Below, in pieces: positions 1 to 8,068 of a stretch of 64,000 bases of DNA. Every line of letters begins with the position of its first letter. Positions within the stretch are counted from its first letter, which is position 1. A program made the translations under genes and the position numbers. The notes below the pieces were generated by a model. That model was given only the letters and a program-made list of their open reading frames with translations. It did no database searches and was not told where the DNA came from. This DNA is from Mycolicibacterium sarraceniae (lineage in GTDB: Bacteria > Actinomycetota > Actinomycetes > Mycobacteriales > Mycobacteriaceae): NCBI RefSeq assembly GCF_010731875.1, contig NZ_AP022595.1, forward strand, positions 806,001 to 870,000, read 5' to 3'.

Positions 1-105
1 CGCGACGGCAACGTGCTGAAGATCCGCCCGCCGCTGGTGTTCTCGAGCTCGGACGTCGACTGGTTCTGCACCGAGTTCGGCGCGATTGTCGCTTCACCGT
101 TCTGA
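1..105 (+). CDS. C-terminal end of a class III aminotransferase (partial)
   Basis: The frame is open from the window edge to a TGA at 103-105 and gives 34 residues. It contains GNVLKIRPPLVF, the usual C-terminal signature of class III PLP-dependent aminotransferases (4-aminobutyrate type, including those fused to phosphotransferase domains). The catalytic lysine and the rest of the fold lie outside the window, so substrate cannot be judged. The reading frame and motif are seen directly; the family call is from that short motif alone. Confidence 0.6.
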   Translation, partial: RDGNVLKIRPPLVFSSSDVDWFCTEFGAIVASPF

Positions 106-123
106 CCAGAGCAACGTCGGACA

Positions 124-267
124 CACTGGAACTGTGGCACAGAGAGCGAAACACTCATCCGCATCCACGACCTCGTCGCCCAGGAGCGCGAGTTGCGTGA
201 AACCGGCGGTGGCCCCAGCGACGCCAGCGTGCGCCCCGGCGACGAAGTCGAGGGCTGCCTCAGCTGA
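124..267 (+). pseudogene. DUF2630-type small protein, internally deleted remnant
   Basis: The frame ending in TGA at 265-267 reads ETLIRIHDLVAQERELRE followed directly by a tail containing SVRPGDEVEG. The first part resembles the N-terminus of the DUF2630 family and the second its C-terminus (typically VRP..VVEGYL). The middle of the family, normally about 35 residues with a CWDLLRQR core, is missing and I see no start codon. I infer an internally deleted, non-functional copy. It lies between the aminotransferase end and the convergent MarR gene, and its 3' end overlaps that gene. Confidence 0.5.
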
Positions 268-676
268 TCACGCGCGACAGGATCGTCCGCAGCGCCGCAA
301 GATCCTGCCCGTCGAGGGCGGCCAGCGCCGCGGGGGCCGGGTCGTCGGTGGCGTCGAGCACCGCGATGACATCGCGCCCCGCCTCGGTCAGTGACACCAG
401 CTTGCAGCGTCGGTTGTCCGGGTGGGGTTTGCGGACCACCAGCCCGCGGGCTTCCAGATCGTTGACCGCCACCGTGGCAGCCGGTGCGTCGATGGTGGCC
501 GCCTCAGCGACCTCTTTGACCGTCATCGGTTGTGACGAGAGCCGGCACAGGATCCGAATCCTGCTGAACGGCAAGCCGGTTCGGTCGACCACTGCGCGGC
601 GCCAGCCGTCCTTGTTGTCCAGCACCAGACTCGACATCGCGCGCCAGACCTGATCGGCCACCGGACTACCCGACAT
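260..676 (-). CDS. MarR family transcriptional regulator
   Basis: This 138-residue protein is a compact winged-helix regulator. The segment with MTVKEVAEAATIDAPAATVA (about residues 51-70) is the helix-turn-helix, and LEARGLVVRKPHPDNRR (about 74-90) is the MarR wing. It starts inside the end of the MFS exporter gene (11-bp overlap), so the two are co-transcribed with the regulator second. Such pairs usually form a drug- or stress-inducible efflux unit in which the MarR protein represses its own operon. The likely operator is the pair of inverted repeats at the exporter start. The ligand is unknown. Confidence 0.9.
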   Translation of the reverse strand: MSGSPVADQVWRAMSSLVLDNKDGWRRAVVDRTGLPFSRIRILCRLSSQPMTVKEVAEAATIDAPAATVAVNDLEARGLVVRKPHPDNRRCKLVSLTEAGRDVIAVLDATDDPAPAALAALDGQDLAALRTILSRVIS

Positions 677-2117
677 GCGCGGGCTCGGTTCGATGGCTAT
701 CGATCAGTGGAGCCAGCCGCTGCGCGGACAGTATGGCGCGTCTCGACGTGGAGACGACCGCCAACACGGTGATCACCAGACCCAGACAGATGCAGACCCA
801 CCACAGCGGCCGGGCTGCCGAGGTGAAGTCCCCCCCGGCTACCGCAAGCGCCGACCCGGCGACCGAACCACACAGTGCCACACCGATACTCACTCCAACC
901 TGCCTGCTGGTCGAGGTGACCGCCGAGGCGGCCCCGGCTCGATCGCGTGGCATCCCGCTCACCGCGGCATTGGTGATCGGCGCGTTGACCATGCCGAAGC
1001 CGATGCCACACACCGCGAAGATCACCAGCAGTGCCCAGATCGGCGTGGTGGCGGTGAGGAAGCTCAACATCACCGACGCGGTGGTGATCAGGATCCCCGA
1101 CACCAGAAGTGACGGGCGCGCGCCGAAACGGCCGACCAACCGGCCCGACAGCGGTGAGAAGAACAGTGCGCCGATGGCGATCGGTAGGTAGATCAGGCCG
1201 GTGTGGGCGGCTGAATAGCCGCGCTCTCCCTGCAGATACAGCGACATCATGAACAGGAAGGCTCCCCAGGCAGCGAAGGCGCACACGGCGGTGACCGTAG
1301 CCGACGCGAAGGGAATGCTCCGGAAGAACCGCAGATCGATGAAGGGATCGTGGCGGCGGGACTCGTAGCGCAAGAACCCGAGCAGGGCCAGCACCGCGCC
1401 CGCGGCGATCGCCAGGATGCGCGGGTTGGTCCAGCCCAACCCCGGTGCCTCGATGAGCACGAACACCACACCGAACAACGCCAGCACAGCCAGCAGCTGA
1501 CCCACCGCATCGATATCGCGCATGGTGGCCGACTTGCTCTCGGGAACGAAGATCGCGGTGAGGATGATCGCCGCCGCACAGATCGGCAGGTTGATCCAGA
1601 ACACCGCGCGCCAGCTGATTGCCTGGATAAGGAAGCCACCGACGATCGGACCGAGCGCCATCGAGATGCCGACCACCGCACCCCACAGGCCCAGCGCGCG
1701 GGCGCGCTCCACCCGTCCGACGAAGATCTGCGAAATGATGGACAGTGCAACGGGATTCATCATCGAGCCGCCGAGGCCCTGGATCAGCCGCGCGCCGATC
1801 AGCATGTCGATATCGGGAGCCAGGCTGCACAGCAGCGAGCCCAGCGCGAAGACGGTCAGACCGATCTGGAACACCCGGCGGCGGCCGAACCGGTCACCGG
1901 CGGCACCCGACAGCATCAGCAGCGACGCGAGAACGAGGGTGTAGACGTCGATGACCCACTGCATATGCGAGGCAGAGGCGTGCAGGTCAGTGCGGATCGC
2001 CGGGATCGCGACGTTCACGATCGTCGAGTCCATCGAGACGATCAGCAGGCTCAGGCAGCAGGACGCCAAGATGATGGCTTTCCGCCGCGCGCTGAGGTCA
2101 ACGACAGTTGTAATCAC
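666..2117 (-). CDS. MFS drug exporter, DHA2 (EmrB/QacA) subfamily
   Basis: The 483-residue integral membrane protein has about 14 hydrophobic segments, typical of DHA2 proton-driven multidrug exporters. Near residue 55 it reads WVIDVYTLVLASLLMLSG, followed by GDRFGRRRVF, the MFS motif A loop. A motif C-like segment, GLWGAVVGISMALGPIVGG, lies near residue 150. The start is GTG at 2115-2117 and no strong Shine-Dalgarno is visible, so initiation may be leaderless or lie further in. It precedes and overlaps the MarR gene. Efflux of hydrophobic toxic compounds is inferred from family; substrate is not predictable. Confidence 0.88.
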   Translation of the reverse strand: MITTVVDLSARRKAIILASCCLSLLIVSMDSTIVNVAIPAIRTDLHASASHMQWVIDVYTLVLASLLMLSGAAGDRFGRRRVFQIGLTVFALGSLLCSLAPDIDMLIGARLIQGLGGSMMNPVALSIISQIFVGRVERARALGLWGAVVGISMALGPIVGGFLIQAISWRAVFWINLPICAAAIILTAIFVPESKSATMRDIDAVGQLLAVLALFGVVFVLIEAPGLGWTNPRILAIAAGAVLALLGFLRYESRRHDPFIDLRFFRSIPFASATVTAVCAFAAWGAFLFMMSLYLQGERGYSAAHTGLIYLPIAIGALFFSPLSGRLVGRFGARPSLLVSGILITTASVMLSFLTATTPIWALLVIFAVCGIGFGMVNAPITNAAVSGMPRDRAGAASAVTSTSRQVGVSIGVALCGSVAGSALAVAGGDFTSAARPLWWVCICLGLVITVLAVVSTSRRAILSAQRLAPLIDSHRTEPAHVG

Positions 2118-2139
2118 ACAACCATTGTGAAACTACAAT
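2107..2139. promoter_or_regulatory. Tandem inverted repeats, candidate MarR operator
   Basis: Two inverted repeats with identical geometry sit side by side over the exporter start: GTTGT-N6-ACAAC at 2107-2122 and ATTGT-N6-ACAAT at 2124-2139. Arms of 5 bp with 6-bp spacers and AT-rich half-sites fit a dimeric winged-helix regulator. Their position over the start codon and presumed promoter of the exporter/MarR operon suggests autoregulation. The repeats are seen directly; the binding protein is inferred. Confidence 0.5.
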
Positions 2140-2267
2140 CGTGCGGAGGTCAAGCTGGGGACGGCGCCAAAATCGGCGATAGCGTAGATCACTCACGAAA
2201 TCGCTGTTCGACGTCGATATCCGGGGTGGGCAACACGCCGGCAGACGCCGGGAATAGCATGCTTCGC

Positions 2268-2825
2268 ATGTCACAGCCCCCGTATGGATCGCCCGTTGGA
2301 CCCGATGTTTGGCCGCCAGCGCCGGAGCCGTGGCCACCAGCGCCAAAGCCGTCCCGACTCCCGACCATCCTGTCGATCGTCGCAATTGTGATCGGCCTCG
2401 TCGTCGGCGCGATTGCGATCGCGGCATGGTTCAAGCCCGCGCCCAACGCTGAGCCGCACGCGGCCAAGACCTACAGCACTGAAGACGTGGCCCTCTCGAA
2501 GAAAGCAGTGTGCGACGCATTCGAGACGGTCCACAACGCGGTGATCATCAACACACGCCGCGACGGCGGATCCAACCCAACGACAGTATTAGCCGTAGCG
2601 GCAAACGCGCGCTTGGCTCTGTATGTCGGTGGCGGTTACCTCATGGATACCCTGATTCGAAATCCCGCCACCCCGGCCGACCTCGCGGCACCCGTGCGGA
2701 AGCTTGCCGAGTCCTATCGGTACATCACCATTCAGTACTTGGTGGGCAAGCAGACTGCCGATCTCAATGATCCTCTGCGGGAAGCAGATTCGGCCACAGT
2801 GGCCATACAGGCGGCCTGCAGATAG
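2268..2825 (+). CDS. Membrane-anchored hypothetical protein with proline-rich N-terminus
   Basis: The 185-residue protein begins with a cytoplasmic Pro-rich stretch (PPAPEPWPPAPKP), followed by one transmembrane helix (about residues 31-55, TILSIVAIVIGLVVGAIAIA). An extracytoplasmic alpha-helical domain of about 130 residues with two cysteines (one near 75, one at the penultimate position) follows. This architecture is common among actinobacterial exported hypothetical proteins, but I do not recognise a named family. ATG 2268 is chosen; an in-frame ATG at 2259 has GGGA five bases upstream and is an equal alternative. It is convergent with gltA. Confidence 0.7.
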   Translation: MSQPPYGSPVGPDVWPPAPEPWPPAPKPSRLPTILSIVAIVIGLVVGAIAIAAWFKPAPNAEPHAAKTYSTEDVALSKKAVCDAFETVHNAVIINTRRDGGSNPTTVLAVAANARLALYVGGGYLMDTLIRNPATPADLAAPVRKLAESYRYITIQYLVGKQTADLNDPLREADSATVAIQAACR

Positions 2826-2840
2826 ACGCCTGTACGGCAG

Positions 2841-4163
2841 TTAACGCCCGTCGATGGCGGCGTAATCGCGCTCGGTGTAGCCCGTGTAGATCTGGCGCGG
2901 GCGGCCGATCTTGCTACTGCCCTCGTCGTGCATCTCCCGCCAGTGCGCGATCCAGCCTGGCAACCGGCCCAGGGCGAACAGCACGGTGAACATCCGCGTC
3001 GGGAAGCCCATCGCGCGGTATATCACGCCGGTGTAGTAGTCGACGTTCGGGTACAGCTTGCGCTCGATGAAGAAATCATCGGTCAGTGCGATCTCTTCGA
3101 GCTGCTTGGCGATGTCCAGCAGCTCGTCGTCGCCGCCGAGCTTGCCGAGGATCTTGTCGGCCTGCTCCTTGACGATGCGCGCCCGCGGGTCGTAGTTCTT
3201 GTAGACCCGGTGGCCAAAGCCCATCAGCTTCACGCCGTCTTCGCGGTTCTTGACCTTCTTGACGAAGGTCTGCACATCGTCGTCGCCGGCGCGGATCTTC
3301 TCCAGCATCTCCAGCACCGCCTGGTTTGCGCCACCGTGCAGCGGGCCCCACAGTGCATTGATGCCGCCGGAGATCGAGGTGAACAGGTTGGCCTGCGAGG
3401 AACCGACCAGCCGCACCGTCGACGTCGAGCAGTTCTGCTCGTGATCGGCGTGCAGGATCAGCAGCATGTCCAGCGCGCGGACGATTTCGGGATCCACCTC
3501 ATAGGGCTCGGCTGGGAAGCCGAACGTCATCCGCAGGAAGTTCTCCACCAGAGTCAGCGAGTTGTCCGGGTACAGGAAGGGCTGTCCGGCCGACTTCTTG
3601 TAGGCATAGGCCGCGATTGTCGGCATCTTGGCCAGCAGCCTGATCGTCGACAGCTCGACCTGCTCATGGTCCAGCGGATCCAGCGAGTCCTGGTAGTAGG
3701 CGCTCAGCGCGTTGACCGCGCTGGACAGCACCGGCATCGGGTGCGCGTTGCGCGGGAAGCCGTCGAAAAACCGCTTGAGATCCTCGTGCAGCAGAGTGTG
3801 CCGCTGGATCTGGTTGGTGAACCTCTCGAGCTGCTCGGTGGTCGGCAGCTCGCCGTAGATCAGGAGGTAGCTCACCTCGATGAAATTCGACTTCTCGGCG
3901 AGCTGCTCGATCGGGTACCCGCGATAGCGCAGAATCCCGGCGTCACCGTCGATGTAGGTGATGGCGCTCTTGGTCGACGCGGTGTTCACAAAACCCTGGT
4001 CGAACGTGGTGTAGCCGGTCTTGGACAGCAACGACCCCAAGGCGATCCCGTCCGACCCCTCGGTCGCGTGCACGACGTCGAGGTCCAACTCGCCGCCCGG
4101 ATACTTCAGGGTGGCGGTCTCGTCGGTTGCGGCCACATGAACCCCTTCTGAGCTCTTTGACAC
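2841..4163 (-). CDS. gltA: Citrate synthase (GltA2 type)
   Basis: This 440-residue protein condenses oxaloacetate and acetyl-CoA to citrate at TCA cycle entry. It is nearly collinear with M. tuberculosis GltA2. Active-site segments are visible: HADHEQNCSTSTVR, then GPLHGGANQAVLEML, then [16 protein letters not shown], which together carry the catalytic histidines and substrate-binding arginines. The N-terminal DGDAGILRYRGYPIEQLAEK is the family signature. The start at 4163 gives a slightly longer N-terminus than the M. tuberculosis protein. It is the primary hexameric-type citrate synthase; a second paralogue (citA) lies 2.7 kb away. Confidence 0.97.
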   Translation of the reverse strand: MSKSSEGVHVAATDETATLKYPGGELDLDVVHATEGSDGIALGSLLSKTGYTTFDQGFVNTASTKSAITYIDGDAGILRYRGYPIEQLAEKSNFIEVSYLLIYGELPTTEQLERFTNQIQRHTLLHEDLKRFFDGFPRNAHPMPVLSSAVNALSAYYQDSLDPLDHEQVELSTIRLLAKMPTIAAYAYKKSAGQPFLYPDNSLTLVENFLRMTFGFPAEPYEVDPEIVRALDMLLILHADHEQNCSTSTVRLVGSSQANLFTSISGGINALWGPLHGGANQAVLEMLEKIRAGDDDVQTFVKKVKNREDGVKLMGFGHRVYKNYDPRARIVKEQADKILGKLGGDDELLDIAKQLEEIALTDDFFIERKLYPNVDYYTGVIYRAMGFPTRMFTVLFALGRLPGWIAHWREMHDEGSSKIGRPRQIYTGYTERDYAAIDGR

Positions 4164-4239
4164 CGGCTGAGGCGTCCGTACTAGGTGAAGGTAGTCGCTA
4201 TTCTGCCTACCCGCCCGCGGGGGGTTGGCGCGGGGTAGG

Positions 4240-4817
4240 TCAGGACTTCCAGAGCCGGGTGAAAACGTCGTACACCGACTCGATTCGGCGACACAAGACG
4301 TCGGGCTCGACCGGTGGTCCGTCCGCGGCGCCGAGGCCGCGACAGGCCACCCCCATCACCACCGCCCAGGTGTCGAACAGGATGCGGATGGCTGGGTGAC
4401 CGGCGGGTACGCCCATCCGCCGCGCCGCCACCTCGATCGCCGCGTAGTGGAAGCCTTCGGTGCGGAACATGAAGGGCCCCAGACCGATGGCGGGGGCGGA
4501 GTTCACGATCGTCAGCAACAGTCGCATCCGTTCGAAGGCCGCCGAATGCGGGTCGCCGTACTGAGCGCTGCGGAAGGTCTCGAGGTGCGCGCGGGCCAGG
4601 GCCTCGTACTGGGTGATATCGGTCGGCTGGCGGGCGTAACACGCGGCGACACGATCGGCGCCACCCGGCGATCTCTGGCGTCGACGCCGAGCTGGGCGGC
4701 AACCCCAGGAACCAGTAGCGCAAGCCGGGTCGCGGCCGCATCGACCAGCATGGCGCGGGTGCGTTGCTTCTTTAGGTCGCGCAGCCCGGGACGTGCGTGC
4801 ACGACGACGTCCGCCAC
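4240..4817 (-). pseudogene. TetR family regulator, frameshifted with damaged DNA-binding domain
   Basis: A plausible GTG start at 4817 opens a frame reading LRDLKKQRTRAMLVDAA, the N-terminus of TetR proteins. The frame then lacks a normal helix-turn-helix. The GVAAQLGVDARDR stretch stands where the recognition region should be, without the usual RTFFRYF. The C-terminal ligand domain (ARAHLETFRSAQYGDPH through AAIEVAARRMGV to VYDVFTRLWKS) is in another frame ending at 4240. At least one frameshift and a deletion in the HTH are needed to explain this. It lies just downstream of an MFS exporter gene on the same strand, probably its former regulator. Confidence 0.8.
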
Positions 4818-4846
4818 CTGGCCGATCGTCGTCGGAATACGCCAAC

Positions 4847-6121
4847 TTACGGTTTCGTCGGCGGCACCCGGTAGCGAACAAACACCGGCACCGCCGCGGC
4901 CGCCACCACGACGCCGATCACCACGAGCGCGCCGCCACCGGCGGCCGCAAGTGTGGTGCCCACCATGGCGGCGGCCACCCCGTGTGCCGTGTCGGCCAGC
5001 CGGGGACCACCGGCAACGACGACCGTGAACACGCCCTGCAGCCGACCGCGCAGGTCGTCGGAAGCTACCTGCTGCAGGATCGTCGACCGGAATGCCGCCG
5101 ACACCATGTCCGCGGCGCCGCCAATGGCGAGGAACACCACCGCAATCCACAGCATCGTGCCGGCGCTGCCATGCGCCAGCCCGCCGGCCACACCGAAGCC
5201 GATCATCGCCGCGCCCCACACCACGATCGCAATCACCACCGCCAACCCTTGGCGCTGGATGCGAGGAAACCAGCCGGAAAACACTCCGCCCACGACGGCT
5301 CCGATCGACATTGCCGCCGCCAACAGCGCCATGGTGGTACCCCCCTCGATCGGTCCGCCGAAACTCTGGTGCGCCATTTCCGGGAACAACGCCCGCGGCA
5401 TGCCGGCGATCATCGCGATGAGGTCGACAACGAAAGACATCAGCACCACTTTGTTCCCGGACAGGAAGCGGAAACCTTCGAACACCGAGCGGACGGCATC
5501 AAATCCCATCCCCCGCCCGCTGACCGAAGGCGGTATCGGCGCGAGTCGCCACGCCACCCACATGGGCACCAGGCAGGTCGCCGCGTCAATCAGATACAGC
5601 GTGGACAGGTCGACCCACCGCAGCATCACGCCGGCCATCAGCGGGCCGACGATGGCACCGAACTGGAACACGGTGAAATTCAGCGAGTTGGCCGCCGCCA
5701 GTTGGTCACCGGGGATCATCCGCGGTATCGCCGCCGAGCGGGTTGGGCTGTCGATGGCATAGAACGCCTGCTGAACCGACAACAGGCATAACACCACCCA
5801 CACGTTGTTCAGCCCGAGCGCGGCCTGCAGCCACAACAGCACCGAGGACACCCCCAGCCCGCAGGAGGTGATGATCAGCAACACCCGCCGGTCCATGGCG
5901 TCCGCCCAGGCGCCGCCCAGCAGCCCGAACACGATGAGCGGAACTAGCGCGAACACTCCGGACAAGCCGACGTATGCCGAGCTCTGGGTAAGTGCGTACA
6001 ACTGCACGGGAACGGCGAAGATGGTGAGGTTCGCCCCGATGACCGTGACGATGCCGGCCACCCACAGACGGCGGAAATCCGGCGTTTTCAGTGGGGTGGT
6101 GTCGGCGAAGAGCCGCGCCAC
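4847..6121 (-). CDS. MFS transporter, MFS_3/EntS-like exporter
   Basis: The 424-residue protein has about 12 membrane segments. It opens with LKTPDFRRLWVAGIVTVIGAN, typical of the MFS_3 (transmembrane secretion effector, enterobactin exporter EntS-like) family. The motif A-type loop GGAWADAMDRR is near residue 73. It is the first gene of a co-directional stretch with the broken TetR gene, 29 bases separating its stop from that gene's start. Its upstream neighbour pdxH ends one base before this start. The substrate is unknown; loss of the adjacent regulator may leave it constitutive. Confidence 0.85.
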   Translation of the reverse strand: MARLFADTTPLKTPDFRRLWVAGIVTVIGANLTIFAVPVQLYALTQSSAYVGLSGVFALVPLIVFGLLGGAWADAMDRRVLLIITSCGLGVSSVLLWLQAALGLNNVWVVLCLLSVQQAFYAIDSPTRSAAIPRMIPGDQLAAANSLNFTVFQFGAIVGPLMAGVMLRWVDLSTLYLIDAATCLVPMWVAWRLAPIPPSVSGRGMGFDAVRSVFEGFRFLSGNKVVLMSFVVDLIAMIAGMPRALFPEMAHQSFGGPIEGGTTMALLAAAMSIGAVVGGVFSGWFPRIQRQGLAVVIAIVVWGAAMIGFGVAGGLAHGSAGTMLWIAVVFLAIGGAADMVSAAFRSTILQQVASDDLRGRLQGVFTVVVAGGPRLADTAHGVAAAMVGTTLAAAGGGALVVIGVVVAAAAVPVFVRYRVPPTKP

Positions 6122-6784
6122 CTAAGGCTGCAGCCGCTCGATGCGGGTTCCGCCTGTCACACGAATCCGGTTGTGGACCCGGTTCTCCCGGCCCTGCCAG
6201 AATTCGACGACCTCGGGGGCCATCCGGTAGCCACCCCAGTGCGGAGGCACCGGCACGTGCTCGTCGCCGGCGAAGCGTTCGGTAACTTCGGCGAGCCGAC
6301 CCAGCAGATCGGCGCGGGAGCCGATGGGCTGGGACTGCGCCGACGCCCACGCGCCCAGCTGTGAACCGCGCGGCCGCCATGCCCAGTAACGGGCGGTTTC
6401 CTCGGCGGTGACCTTGGTCACCGCACCGCGGATGTGCACCTGCCGGCCGAGTGCGTACCAGGGGAACGTCACCGAGGCGTACGGCGTCGCCGCCAGTTCG
6501 GAGCCCTTGGCGGAGTCGTAATTGGTGTAGAAAGTGATGCCGGTCTCGTCCACGCTTTTGCACAACACCGTGCGGCTGACCGGTCTTCCCGAATCGACGG
6601 TGGCCAGCACCATGGCGTTGGGTTCGGCCACGCCGGCAGCCTGCGCGTCGGCTATCCAGCTGTGCAACAAGGCAAGCCAGCCCTGTGCGAGCCAGTCGAC
6701 GTCGAGGTCGGTGCTGCCGTCCTTTTCGACCGAGCCGTACTCGACACGCATCGCCGCCAAGCGATCATCATCGGGATTTTCCAC
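6122..6784 (-). CDS. pdxH: Pyridoxine/pyridoxamine 5'-phosphate oxidase
   Basis: This 220-residue FMN enzyme oxidises pyridoxine or pyridoxamine 5'-phosphate to PLP. Family motifs are clear: [20 protein letters not shown], then [20 protein letters not shown], then [20 protein letters not shown], and the C-terminal [14 protein letters not shown] that binds substrate phosphate. The GTG at 6784 is chosen because the resulting N-terminus aligns in length with known mycobacterial PdxH. An internal ATG eleven codons later is possible. It abuts the MFS gene and diverges from citA. PLP feeds serC, dapC and other aminotransferases in this window. Confidence 0.95.
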   Translation of the reverse strand: MENPDDDRLAAMRVEYGSVEKDGSTDLDVDWLAQGWLALLHSWIADAQAAGVAEPNAMVLATVDSGRPVSRTVLCKSVDETGITFYTNYDSAKGSELAATPYASVTFPWYALGRQVHIRGAVTKVTAEETARYWAWRPRGSQLGAWASAQSQPIGSRADLLGRLAEVTERFAGDEHVPVPPHWGGYRMAPEVVEFWQGRENRVHNRIRVTGGTRIERLQP

Positions 6785-6868
6785 GGCATAACGGTACGCC
6801 CGGAGCTGCTGAGCACCTGTTACCGACCGGTAGCGGCGGCCCAATCGGCGAGTGGCAGAATCCGAATC

Positions 6869-7993
6869 ATGACTCTGGTGCCCGACGATTTCGCGCCCGG
6901 CCTGGAAGGCGTGGTGGCGTTCACCACCGAGATCGCCGAGCCCGATAAAGATGGTGGTGCGCTGCGCTATCGCGGTGTCGACATAGCGGACCTGGTCGGC
7001 AACCGGGTCACCTTCGGCGATGTGTGGGCCCTGCTGGTCGACGGCCGGTTCGGCGACGGCCTGCCGCCCGCCGAACCCTTCCCACTGCCCATCCACACCG
7101 GCGACGTGCGCGTCGACGTGCAGGCCGGCCTGGCGATGCTCGCACCGATCTGGGGCTATGCCCCGCTGCTGGACATCGACGGTGAGACCGCACGTGACCA
7201 CCTCGCCCGCGCGTCGGTGATGGCCTTGTCGTACGTTGCCCAGTCCGCTCGCGGCATCTACCGGCCCGCCGTACCGCAGCGCGCGATCGACGAATGCTCT
7301 ACTGTCACAGAGCGTTTCATGACGCGCTGGCAGGGCGACCCGGATCCGCGGCATGTCGAAGCAATCGACGCCTATTGGGTCTCAGCGGCCGAACACGGGA
7401 TGAACGCCTCAACGTTCACCGCACGCGTGATCGCCTCCACCGGGGCTGATGTCGCGGCCGCACTCTCGGGCGCGATCGGCGCGATGAGCGGCCCGCTGCA
7501 CGGCGGCGCGCCGGCCCGGGTGCTCCCGATGCTCGAAGAGGTCGAGCGCAGCGGGGATGCCCGCGCGGTGGTGAAGGGCGTCCTGGACCGCAACGAAAAA
7601 CTGATGGGCTTCGGGCATCGGGTCTACCGGGCCGAGGATCCCCGCGCACGGGTACTGCGCGCGACGGCCAAGCGGCTGGCGGCACCGCGGTACGAGGTGG
7701 CCAGCGCACTCGAGCAGGCGGCGCTGGCCGAACTGCGCGAACGCCGGCCGGACCGGGCCATCGAGACCAACGTCGAATTCTGGGCGGCGGTCATCCTCGA
7801 TTTCGCCCAGGTCCCGGCGAGGATGATGCCCGCGATGTTCACCTGCGGCCGAACCGCGGGGTGGTGCGCGCACATCCTTGAGCAGAAGCGGCTCGGCAAG
7901 CTGGTCCGCCCGTCCGCGATCTACGTGGGGCCGGCGCCGCGGTCGGTGGAGTGGGTGGACGGCTGGGACGACATCAAGCACGCGACCGTCTAG
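6869..7993 (+). CDS. citA: Citrate synthase 2 (CitA)
   Basis: The 374-residue protein closely follows M. tuberculosis CitA, a shorter dimeric-type citrate synthase. It shows [20 protein letters not shown] at the N-terminus, then [19 protein letters not shown] and [19 protein letters not shown] with the active-site histidines. ATG 6869 is selected over an upstream in-frame extension because it matches the family N-terminus and clears the divergent pdxH start. Having both GltA2 and CitA close together is normal for mycobacteria. The stop codon region is duplicated just downstream. Confidence 0.95.
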   Translation: MTLVPDDFAPGLEGVVAFTTEIAEPDKDGGALRYRGVDIADLVGNRVTFGDVWALLVDGRFGDGLPPAEPFPLPIHTGDVRVDVQAGLAMLAPIWGYAPLLDIDGETARDHLARASVMALSYVAQSARGIYRPAVPQRAIDECSTVTERFMTRWQGDPDPRHVEAIDAYWVSAAEHGMNASTFTARVIASTGADVAAALSGAIGAMSGPLHGGAPARVLPMLEEVERSGDARAVVKGVLDRNEKLMGFGHRVYRAEDPRARVLRATAKRLAAPRYEVASALEQAALAELRERRPDRAIETNVEFWAAVILDFAQVPARMMPAMFTCGRTAGWCAHILEQKRLGKLVRPSAIYVGPAPRSVEWVDGWDDIKHATV

Positions 7994-8064
7994 CGACCGA
8001 TGCCGCCGAGCAACGAGGCGGAGGAGGAGCTAGACGATCCAGCACCGTCTAGCGACCGATGCCG
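7985..8064. repeat. Direct repeat of the citA stop-codon region
   Basis: A 21-bp sequence beginning ACCGTCTAGCGACCGATG occurs at 7985-8005 and again at 8044-8064, an offset of 59 bp. The first copy includes the citA stop codon. The second lies immediately before the end of the convergent permease gene. This looks like a small local duplication; no function is evident. Confidence 0.8.
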
Positions 8065-8068
8065 CGGG

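Noticed and set aside
1350..2258. 5' extension of the plus-strand hypothetical gene over the exporter
   Set aside because: The upstream part is antisense to the MFS gene with shadow-like composition; the proline-rich start at 2259/2268 is a more natural beginning.
2928..4151. Long plus-strand open frame opposite gltA
   Set aside because: Shadow of the citrate synthase codons; composition is typical of antisense frames and no start context or motif supports it.
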